A stretch of 64,000 nt of DNA from Ophioderma brevispina. Lineage: Eukaryota > Echinodermata > Ophiuroidea > Amphilepidida > Ophiodermatidae. Below the pieces are notes generated by a model that saw only the letters and a program-made list of their open reading frames with translations, did not search any database and was not told the DNA's origin. Shown one piece after another: positions 36,676-49,263 of this stretch (position 1 is the stretch's first letter; each line of letters begins with the position of its first letter). The stretch lies in NCBI GenBank assembly GCA_023653785.1, contig JAMKCH010001703.1:1-64000 (forward strand). The letters run 5' to 3'. The position numbers were made by a program, and so were the translations under genes.

Positions 36676-39600
36676 GTAAGTTAAACACATCTAAAAGAGG
36701 AAAAGTTGAACCTTGTCTGATTGGTATTAACTATGCTTTTTCTATTGTATCTTTCTTACATCGAAATAAAGCCGGCTATAGCCCAGCTAAGCACTTCGAT
36801 TCAAAGCATTTTCACGGGCAATTAGACACTAAATTTATCACTTCAGTGAAAAGTAATACTAACCTTGATCATGTTGGACATATACCAATAATATTTATTC
36901 GAATTACTTAAAAACATGATGATACACTGCACATGCAGATAACATGACAAAAGAAAATATTAAATATACGTATAGGCAGTATTCTAACTGCTTAGTTCTC
37001 CAGGCAGACAAGGATGATTTTTTATTAATCTTTTCCTGGAAATGGTCAGATCACACAAATGTTGAAAAAAAGCTTGTGTGCTTGGCCGGATTCGTAACGG
37101 CAACCTCCGTATTCACGGCGATCTTGCCAATGGAGCTAACAAGCCAGGGTTGGTAGAGGAGCGATAGATTTAATCTATGGGTATTAAGTCCGTGAGGTGT
37201 CCATCGCTTTCTTGAAATTCGCATTTCATCAAGGCCATTTTATCAAGATATAGGTCCTCAATGTACGTGTATTGAAATATTTTTAATGTGAAAGGGTTTA
37301 CTTCGCATTCATGAAGGTCGAATTTATACTTTACTTAGCATATTCTTCTGTGTTTTGTGAGCATTCTTTATAAAAAAACACCTTTTTCACAGCGTTAGTA
37401 CTGTTTATCTCCCAGGATCGAATTGAAACAATTGATGGAGTGCGGACTATTTTCAGATAGACAGAGAGTTATTCGCATTATTCGTAAGCAACGCGAAGTG
37501 ATGTTGCAAGAAGATATCAAGCGTTACTATGAGGAACTCCTGGATCCAAAACGAACCCTGATGTGCACTCAATCTCAGAGTACGTATTGATTCATTCAGT
37601 TTATATATGCTTTGTTAAACGAGCAAAACGATTGCGAAGTATTTTTGAACTTTCCATTTTGAGCCCACTTTTGTTTCCCGCTTACGGGCAGTTTTCCCAT
37701 TTCTCGCTTTCTCGTTTCTCCTTAGCTTTCACTAAATACTTAACCTCAGTTAAATGATTAAAAATAATTAATACTTGTTTCAAGTTTGTTTTGTTTTCTT
37801 TTTCTTCTTTGTTCATTACATACGATAAATGTCCGCGGCACCCATGATTGCGCACGGTTAAAGCAACTCGTACAAAGTTACCAGGATGACCAGAATGACA
37901 GACGTTTTAGGTATAGCGCTTACAACGGGAACCTGATAATTATTGTGATGGTACCGTGATGGCGATATAACATTTTGAGTCTTTATTACTGTACATTTGT
38001 AAGCATGATAATTCCAGGAACCTCATTAACTGCACACGGGCAATATTCAGCGAATATATATTATGAATTTTGGTTCAATATATGATTAACGTTCGGTAAT
38101 TTTAAGACCCATCGTCATTTGGAAATTTATATAGAGTTGATTTAAAACTAATCCGTGGGGTATTCATGAAATCGACTAGTGGTTATGATACTATAATGAT
38201 TAGGAATTCAGTGCATTCTTGGAAAGATACTCCAAACGATTCTGTGTTCTTTGGTCCGAGGCGATCGACCTATAACACTGAATCTTGCTCAAGTGCGAGC
38301 TATCTTTACGATGCACTTGAACGAATAATCCGCCTTACACTTCGAGAAGCTTCTTTAAACATTGAATAATTAACCAACACAAAAATTAATGGAAAACATG
38401 CTCACTTTACATTTGTTAATTTAATAACCTTTCAACATTTTGTCCTAACAGTATATGTCTATATGCCTATGTAATTGACACTGATAAATAAGATGTTTTG
38501 TATGATTGTTTCCAAAAAATTAATCACCTTTTCTATTAAATGTCACTGCTCATTTATTGTTGTCATTTTCTTTATAAGTCTTTTACCTATCTGATTGAAA
38601 AATATTTGAAATTTGCAGGAATGAGCTTTCAAAGTGACGGAATAAGTGTGTAGATTCGCATAGTTACCTTTTACAGTTGTAGAATTAACAGAACAGGAAG
38701 AAACGGCAGTGTCAAGATACATTCTCCATCAATTACGTGTTTGTAGTAAGTGTCCCGTTCGCACAGTAATGACTAAAATCTAAGATTCCTGTTTCCCTTA
38801 TTAGTTTGCTTCTGTTCTTATCATTTGCAGGGTATGTTTTAGGATACCTGTACTTGTTACGGTAACATCTAAAATCCTGATTTTTGATGATTTTTTTCGA
38901 TTTGCTGATTTAGCCAATCACTGATGTGTCCTTTAAACACACATGGTCAACAAGAACTTGCTCAAAACCTGCTGTTCTCGCTCTCAATTAATTCACTAAC
39001 AGTTATTGCTTCGTTCACACCAAAAATAGGCAACCTCTCTGCGAATTTGATGAGAGTAGTGCGACTCAAACGCAAGCAACACTATCGCTGCAGACGCAGT
39101 GCATGTGTACGTGAGGCGCCGCTGTGGCACGGAGCGCGCATGTAAAAAACGGAAATACTTTCACACGCGGATAAGAAAAAAGTCAAACCATTTCTTGCAT
39201 ATAGCTGCATATCAAGTTTCCGCAGAAGGATCGTGGCCAGCGTAGATACCCGCCGCGCACATACGCGTTCAGCCTCGACACGAATACGTGTTGCAGTCTC
39301 ATTTACAGTTTAGGGCTACGTAAATACGCCCATACATGCTACGTGCTACAATTCGGGAGGGGAAACTGTGTACAAAATGGAGGGCGAGTTGTGTAGCGGT
39401 CGAGTCGTAGCCTTTCACCAATTGCGGCCCGGGTTCGATTCCTGCTCGAGCCAGTGTCGTATGAGATTTGGTTTCCGATCAATACCTCGTCCTAGACAGG
39501 TTTTCTCCGAGCGCTTTGGTTTCCTCCCTGCATTGAAAATCGGACTTCTTCCCCCGCTGTTCTGGAGGCATCACTTGAATTTAATGCATATAGCAATATG

Positions 39601-42600
39601 GGGTTATGCTGGCAAATGCCGAATGTATAAATAAATAAAGAAATAAATAAATGCCGAATGTTATAAATAAATAAATAAATAAATAAATAAATGCCGTAGA
39701 CGATTTCATATCGATAGCGCCACCAGGAGCTACCTAATAGACTCCTAATAGCAGTAACGTAGACCGCGGATGACGTAGTCGGTCAAGTTAGGGTCTAAAA
39801 TATCTCAACAATAGAGCCACGTACGCCCCAAGGCACTCATTCCTCCACTGCTTGATCGAGTTGCATATGGGATTTTTTTATGTCCCTGACCAAGTATCCC
39901 ACTATTTATTAGCTATTTAGTGCGGGAATGCAAGGTGTGAACAGTGAGTAACAGGAGTGGGGGGGGGGGGGAGCAGAGGGGCAGGGGATCCCCCACACAC
40001 AGAAAACACGAGAAAAAATATATATGTAAAACGGCATTTGTAGAAAATTACATTTTTATGTATAATACTGTAATATTTACCGGTACAACTACATTATGTT
40101 GAAAGTTCTAACTAACTATTTTGATATGCATTATATTATTTTACTTATTTTATGTAAAATTTACAACATAGTTTTGTAAAAAAGAAACACAAAAAGACAT
40201 AAAATAATGTAAACAAACCCATTTACATATGTGGTTTGTAAACCGATTATGTAAATGCGCGGTAAAAGTTAGCGAAGTTAACATAAAATTATGTGAAGTA
40301 ATGTCACGACACGAGCGAGCTCGGCACAATTGAAAATGGAGGATCTTGGAGATTGGCGTAGCCTCATGGCGTCTTGGGTATTGGGGACTATATTAAACGT
40401 ATGTTATCATGATCGATGCGTGGTACCGTGTTAGAATCATGATTTTAGTCCAGGGAATATGAGCTGCTTATAATCTCAGGATGATGGGTCATGACGAGAA
40501 GTAAGCTTTATCAGTCAAGTTGAACACACCGGGTCAGTACGGGTAGACTTAAAGGTACGTGCGATATATGTAAGCCCATTTTGCATATGAAGTTGGGCTC
40601 ATACGATACCAACCGTGTTACCACTGTAGTATTATACCGGCATACCGCTGTATTTGTAAGAACTTCGCCTCTCACCCCCGGGAAGGTGCCAAAATTGTCA
40701 GTCACTTATATACTGTGGTGTTTTTTTGAGCTGAATACACTTGTTGAAGTGTCTGTGTGACTATTTTGTGTGAATTATTCCCTAATTTAACATCATATAT
40801 GTAACATTTACATAATGGTGTACTGTACATAATTTACATGGAACATTTTACATCAATTGGTTCAAATATTTAAAATTTATATGTAAAAGAGTTAATAATT
40901 GAGTTAAAATTATTTACATAAATACCCAAGTGGTTACATAATTTACATAAATTACATTAATTCTGACAAGGAATTATACATAAATTATGGTGTTTTAAAG
41001 TGGTACAAATGATTTGGTAAATGTTACACAACGGATAATACAATATTTATGTGAACTTTTACATAATAATGTGTTACATTTTTACATTTAGCAGTTTACA
41101 TAATGGTACATAACAATGCTGGTGTTCTGTATTTACATAGTAAACATGCGATTTTTTACACAGGCTGTGTAATTATATTTCTGTGTGTCAGATGAGTTTC
41201 GAACTCGGGAAAAACTTAACAATCATGCTTAAATCATCCCTTGTTTGCCTGCTCACCGCACCGAAAATTACCGTCCTACTAGGAAATCCTGCCTCAACTA
41301 CCTCAAAACCGGGAAAATCTATCTCAAAACCCGGGATTTTCTCCTTACAAACACGTGACCACTTGTTATGCCCCTGGTGAACAAATAAGCCAAAATAACC
41401 GGCAGTATTACGAAACCTCATTCGTATATCTTTGTGGTTAATCTATTACATATATAATAGGTTTCCCGTTAAGTTTAAAAACATTATAATCCCTAACGTT
41501 TCATGTCTCGTTAAGTTGTTTTTCGTCCCAGACATCTCAACTGTTGCGCGTTTGTTTGAACAATTCGTCTTTTTTTTGGTCAATTATTAAATGTTGATCA
41601 CTGAAACGATCTTTATTTCAATACATTTTTGTCGAAATAAATTTAATATCGTTGTATCCGTCCATCATCTGAATGTACAAAGCCATGTCTTTCGTCCTAT
41701 TCTTTCTTTCGCCCTTTGTCCTTCGTGTCCTTTCGTCTTTCTGTTCCTTTCTTTTACTTTTGACATTCATTATCTTTATTTGTTGTTTTGAGTTTCTAAT
41801 CTTGTTCTGTATTCTTGTTATTTGGAATAGAAATACAAAAGTATGATCAAAGCACACGAAGACTAACAAATTGTTTATTATCTAAGTGAAAATCGAACAG
41901 TCGAATTACTTTTGTATATGTCAAAGATCATTTGCCATGATACTAGAAAATTTTAATTGATTTCGACGAATGTATGAACATAATTTTTATATATTACACG
42001 TATAATAAGTGATCACACAAACACACTTTTAATTTTTAAATTTTAAATATTGGTAATAATAATAAAGTAACCATAATACTGAAAAAAATATTTTAAAAAC
42101 TGGACAACCTATATTCATCATTACAAGAAAAACCATATTTATCACGATTTTATCTATAATAAAGATTCTCATTTGAACAACATTACAATTATACTACGAT
42201 AACAGTACATAGCAGAATGATGCTCAAATAGAATTATGGCATTTACATTTCAATCGTTTAATGAGACGGTCACTATTAATCTATTGCACAACTGATAATT
42301 GACCAGCACCAAACACAGATGCTGTAAAACATTAAGTAACATTTTAAGTTAAATTAAAGTAACATGACAGCATAACCAAAATAAGTTCAAACAACGTTCC
42401 TTGACAGTTCATTCCCCAGTTCTGAGTCATGGGTTGCGGAAAATTGCTGGCTTGGGAGTCTTTTGTTATCGTCCTAACAATGACATTGTAATATTTTCCT
42501 TCCCCTTCCTCCCCATACAAACACGTTGAATTTCTATCCATGGAATTAATATCTTATTAAAGATAGTTGCGCATGGTTTCAAACAAATGGTCACGTTAAT

Positions 42601-45600
42601 GTTTATAGCGAATAGTGTTTACCGGAACGCCTTATATACAACTATTCTACACTTCAATTAAAAATCTACATACTTTTTTGTTTCCTATTATACGTTGGCC
42701 AACATGCTTGAAGCTTGTACACAAGCTGACAGAACTTTCGAATAGCCCATTTTCATTTGGCAATTCCAATGGCCAGGGTATTTTTCCCATGGTATGTTTG
42801 GCCCATTTGTTTTCAATGTTTTAACTTCCTAACGCATACGGCCTAGAAAGAAGCCAAGTGAGATGACGTAGACTGGTGTAATAACCTACAGTTTATCCTT
42901 GGAAGACGTTGTCGATATGGAGGGCATTTGAATTCGCACTTCAAACGAAATTGATCAAAATTGACTTTAACACTTTAAGAAATTTCAACGGTCCTATTTC
43001 TGCAATACGTACCTGTTCTAGGCAAGAATTGGACTCATAAAAAATAACCAGAACTAACTAATCATTACTTGTTCTGGAAAGCATTACACACTTCACACAT
43101 CAAATCTGTGGTAGACGGGTTCAAATTCGTCTTAGACGAGGAATGGCCTGCTGCCTTTTCATCAAAATAAGCAAAATCACGGGACGTTGAGGGGAATTAC
43201 CGCCTCTTCCTAAAGGCTACAAAATAAAACTACAATTAAATTTGAGAACATCTTTGTCTAATTGCGTTTATTTTTTGACAACATCGGAACTTCCAGTGCA
43301 AAAGTAGGTCGAAATGTTCACTTTGCTAAGAGCGAAGAAGGGAGGAGAAAAGCTTACGCGGGGTGTTAATTGAAATCTCTCACGATATTATTTCTTATTT
43401 TGTTTTCTCAGCGGGATATTTCATTTTTGATCTCTAATTTCCACCATTTGTCATAATTTCAGCTGATTCTCTAAATGATAATAGAAGTAAAAAGAGCATT
43501 TCTAAAATAACTACCAAACCTAATTCCCTTGAACATAGGCGCCATGGCCACAGAGCTATGCGTTCTGTAGCCAGGGCGCACTATACGCCCTAACCCCAAA
43601 CCACCCCAACTCACCACAGCCCCAAAACCATCTGGATTATGATATTGTATATCAGTGGAATTCGATATTAAAGGCACTACCAGTGGCCTATATGCGAAAG
43701 CACAAAGTATTTTAAATTTGCAGGAGAATGTGAACGATAGACCTTTATTTTTTTAAATGTTACAAAATGACAAAATAGAAGAAAACACCAGTTTTTAAAA
43801 CTATGAATCGCGTGTTGTAGTAATCCCGGCAGTAAGTGTGAACAGAAACCGCCAATATCGACTCTATTATTACTAGGACAACATGTTAAAAACAACAGAA
43901 AATCTGCGTTTTTTATGATCTCTGAAATGCTTTGATTTAAGAAATCCCCAATAGTGTATTTAATTTGGTGCGTCCATTTATTCAATTTCATACACGTCTT
44001 GGATTGAATATTAGGGAAGCCAATCTGTAGCAGTTGAATCAAGAATCAAATAGATTCAACAAGATGTGGCCCGAATCATATTGACTTGTAAAGTTTGTCC
44101 AATGCAAGAGTTTAGCTCTGTTCATTGTTTCAGTAGTATCAGGAAATATGTAACTATAAAATGCAATTCTCACCATGCTCACTGTATACCCAAAGAAGAA
44201 ACAATTCCAAACCTGTTAGCAGAATCTCGATACGCCACCAGCGAATTTCGAATAAAATGTTTGGCACTTTCTGAACATTTTAAAGGGGGATGGCCCGATT
44301 TAAAAATATGATGTTTTCATCTTGATAGATTGTCCTTCACTCCAAAACCACATCTGTAAAGTTTCGCGTCCATATTTCAATCCGTTTTGATGCGAGAGCT
44401 AAAACGTGACTTTGTAAGCCCCATAGAGTACTCTGTAAAATTAATATTGGTCGACCAAAATGGGGCACATTTTCGCTCATAACTTCCAAACCAAACATGT
44501 TTTGGCTCTAAGATTCCACAGGGTAAATGAGAAAAATAGTAGCTTTCTTTCGATACCAAAATGTTGACCACTTCCGGTAAAATCTGGGGCTTCTGGAAAC
44601 GAGGCTATTAACAGAGCTCTTTGCGGATTCGACGCAGCAACCAACAATTAGAATTTACACAACAAGATTGTTGTTGCATTATTATTAATCATTCTTTCAG
44701 GATGTGTCGAAATGAACTTAATTGAGAATTTTTCTTTGTAAAATTATAAAAAAAAAAATATAGGCGCATTTTGTGTTCAATCATTTACCACAGAAAAAAA
44801 GTACCAAATTACAAAATTCTGACAGAGTAGATCGAAGCTCCATGAAAATTTAACACACAAACTCTACTAGGCTAATGTTTAAGATAATACAGAAAAATTG
44901 TTGAGGAAAATCCGCGGCACGATGCCGAGAATCACAAAATGCCAATTTTGATATTTAAACGCAACTGGGAAACCTTATTTGCACAGTATACGCTGTCTTG
45001 AGCGCTTCATTTTTCAACCACTTCACCAGCTTTGATGTTGTGCAACAATAATGTAAAATGTTTTATTTTTATTTGCGTGAGTATAAATTTAAACGAATCA
45101 CATCAATTAGTTGCATTGAATTTATTTTCTACAGCGTGCATGGACAGTGGCGGACCAAAAGGTGTTACGTGAGCTAGGACTTGAAGGCTATGTTAAAAAC
45201 TGGGACCACTTCCCCGGACTTCTACCACCAATATTCGCTTTGTATATGAATGATCCAGAGGTAAGCATTATATTAGTAATTATGATTAGCTTATATGAAT
45301 TTATATCCATTTGCTTACATCTTGCTTAGATCTAGATCATGTTACTTTGTTGTGTTGTTTCTGGTGCTTTAAAAAGAAATCCCCCCCCCCCACACACACA
45401 CACAATTTTTTTCCAATTGTGTCTTCAATGTTACAAAAATGGCTCAGGTAGACGATAAAACGATAAACCATTCAAAGTTTGCAAATAATTATATGCTTTC
45501 TCATATAAGTTTCTAAGAGAATCTATGTCCTAAACGCAGATTCGTGACTGTGAAATTCCAAAATCATTTTGTTGCAATGTTATTCGTTTTCAAAATGGAA

Positions 45601-48600
45601 TTTTTATTCATTGACAATCTGCGAAAATGGATAGTTATGCTGCACAAGTATTACGCGTTATGATGCCTTGCCAGTTATTAATTGCTGAAATTACGCCAAT
45701 TAAATGCAATGCATGAACATTTGTTATCAAACCGGTTAACCAAATCCGATGGAAATATTGAAAACTTGAAGTATACCAAAATATAGAATCCTTTGTAGAT
45801 ATTAATACTATTAGGCTTCCCATAATAGTACGACTTTTACTGGGACAATCTGGGTGTGTTAGTTTAATTACATTAAAAGCAAGAAATCAAACTTGACATT
45901 AACATGATGAAATAAATGAGAAAAGTGTAATGATCTTTAAAAACATGGAGCAATTCCATTGATGTTTTCCTAGGGTTTGCATCAAGTATTGTGAAACCTC
46001 TTATCATACTATTATTGAACAATCTTTATGTACCTGGATTCATGAGAGATTCCACACCAGTTCGTACATAGAGCGACGACGTGGGGGCGAAGACGTAGAC
46101 CATGTAGACCCGCAAGAATTACACAACCTGTAACTTTTCTGATGGCCGTCTACATGTTTGTAAGAGAACGCCCTAAAGGCTATTGTTCTCACAAACTGAT
46201 TGATGTCAAAATTAAAACTAAATACAGTTTTCACGACGTACGTAATATCATCAAAACAACCAAATAGAATATTCGAATATAAAATAAAAATCTTTGCTTG
46301 CGATTTATAGTAATACGCGTGTGCATTACCTAGCCTTCATCTTGCTTGTATCTACGGCATTGTACGGTGTGGGCTATATGTTGGAATTCAGTGTAGATTC
46401 TTAACACTTAAAGAGACATGAGGAGATTTCCAAAACGAAGCGCCCCCAATTTTTTTTCGAACCCGGTTTATTTTTTTGCATATTTGGAATGCTTTCCAAT
46501 GTATTAGATCACACCTGAAGTGAATAAGCCGAATACGCCGTCTTTATGTAATAATATGATTTAGTACTTTCTGTCGTGCATGACAGAAAGTCAAAGCACG
46601 GTGTTCTATGGGGACAATTACGATAGTCAGGCAAGTTCAAAACAAGGTTTGCTGTTTTCTTTTGCACTTGTTTGTCCAATAAACCTTCGGAACGTCATGG
46701 TAGGTGGTCTACAGTCGATTATGTGCAATTTGAGAGAAATTCGTATCCTAAAAAATCTCCTCCTGTTACTTTAAGTGCCCAAGCTAAAAAAACTTCCGTT
46801 AGTGCCCCCAAGGGACCCAACCCAGATAACCACTTTCCCATTGGAGTTTGATCATGACACTAACACAAGTAAATGAGGGTCACGTAAGAACCACATACCC
46901 ACAATAAAAATGAAAATCCGAACTTTGACCTATGACCTATGGCCAATTGAAATTGTCACTCTCTGAAAAAAGTGGTTCGCACATTTCCATCCTCAGCAAC
47001 TCTAATATCAGGTTTTGAACCAAAATAATTCATTATATCTACACTAGAATAACCAATTAATATCATTATTGCAAAATATAGCCACATCTATACCATCTTG
47101 TATTTTTCTTAGAAACTTCAAAATCACCTTGGTTTCCCATGACTTACACAGTTAAGAGCACGGTCATGACAAAATTAAAATTGATGCTATCAGCATACAA
47201 AAGGTTATTTGATTTAAGTATTATTAATTATTAATTATTTGCCTCTAAGGTATATATCTAAGCAAATAAATCCTAAGATTCAATTACTTTAATTTTTTAA
47301 TTAGTAAAATTTCTTGAATTTTTCCATCGAAGATGGTATAAAATCGGAGTAGATAAAGCCACAACATTGTAAGTTACGCTAGCATATCAGAGCATAATTA
47401 TGTGCAGCAATAGCAATTGATTGGCAGAATCACAGTCATGCACAGAGTTGGGCGGTTGTCTCATGCAGCAGTGCAAAGTCCTCTGGTTCCAATTATTTTA
47501 AGAATTAAGGACATGGTATATGCCTTAAGAAATTCATTTACATTTCCTAAGCAGCTAGAAACAAAACTTTTGATTGGATGACAGCCAACTCATCACAGTG
47601 GATAACTTCTCAGTTCATTGACATGTAATGGATGATCTGACCCATGGTCTTGAGAGTACCATTATGTGTACAATGCCCAGATAATACACACTATGAGTTA
47701 CAATATGCTCATCAACCAAGGGCACAGTTCAGTGGGTTGTACTTGTACATGCATTGACATGAACTGATCTTGTGTATTCTAGGTATCATTTATTATACAC
47801 AAAACTCAGGGGGTGTGTTTCTAAATACACTTGTGAATTGAAAGCTATGTGAGACCCTTTGCCTATTGATACTTCATTGCCTCATATTGACACGTCATTT
47901 GTTTTTCAACCCGTTTTCCTAAGTTTGAAATTTGAAATCTAGGTGCAATGGACTGTGGTTAAAAAATATTTAGAATATATTTGATTGATAAACTACCCAC
48001 AATGTTCCACATTGCTGAACTCACCTATAAAATGGATATGGCTGTATAAAGGCTGGCGTTTCCAAACCTGTTGTATTTCAAAGTTAAAGGTTGATGTACG
48101 AGTATGGATATGGTTGATGCCTGAAATATATACTGTGGTTATATAATCTAATACGAGAGGGTTTCCTATGATCTCAAGTATTTACACTAACATATTAAGT
48201 ACTAACATCCTCGCTAAGCGATGGTTGTCTTTTTAAAAGACTATTCTTGTTTCACTTCCATTAGTGCCGGGGGGGGGGGGTCCTAGGGACCCAACCTAAT
48301 TATTGTAATGGAGCCGTGGGCGGATTTAAAATTGTGTTGTATCAGTAGAAACGTATTCATAAATCAGACAATTAGCAAAAAACTCCTGAAACATTTCACG
48401 GGCACTTAAGTGTTAACGTACTATGTCAGACCCCCGGAGTCAGACAGACCCTTATTTGCCATTCATAGTCGTATTTTCAGGCCTTTTCAACTGGTGTTTT
48501 CAAGTCCACGCAGTGTCCATGCCAAACCATAGAACGAATGGAGGGCGCTATTATGTTTTTGTTGCAGCTAGATAATCGGCGACCAAGCCTCACCCAAATG

Positions 48601-49220
48601 AATCAAAATAAATCACAGGACTACTGACTGCAAACCTTAAACGGATTTGGGGCGCTTTGACATGTTTGATGTGAGTTGGTCATGGATGTTCCCATGGCCC
48701 ATATCCTTGTCCTCTCATCCGTTTATTCAAATATAAAAAATTCCAAATTAACCCTTACATAGAGTTGACTGTCCAAACTTCGGTTTTAATGATAAATATT
48801 GATCGATAACAATGCACACTCTCCGAATTTTCGTCAGATTTCATTTTACCCTGTTAGCCAATGCGAGCAATGCTTCAATAGGCGGGTTCCAGTCCAGTTT
48901 CCCAATCGTAGGAAAATGTAACTATAACCCTCTCTTCTCTAAACTGCACTCGTTGTTGTAAACTGTCATGATTTTTCACTATACTAATCCGCTAAAACTC
49001 ATAAACTTTCAGGTATTTTCAGATATATGTGAATTGCAGAATCCTATAGATCTATTTTAAAAGAACGATGGGATAAGAAAAAAAAATCAAACAGTATCCA
49101 AAAATAATAACCTGTATTATAAAAGTTTAAAACTCCAAAATATAATGTCATATTAACGCATATTTGTGTGCAGTTCATATTTGCAACATCTGCCAGCACT
49201 CAACTTTATTATTTTCACTT

Positions 49221-49263
<43 letters not shown>

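Noticed and set aside
38108..38369. 87-codon open frame in intron 2 with protein-like wording
   Set aside because: It is not needed for splice phase, lacks a convincing acceptor and ends in its own stop; no family recognised.
43677..44042. 121-codon minus-strand frame in intron 2
   Set aside because: No motif, AT-driven composition, no splice or start context.
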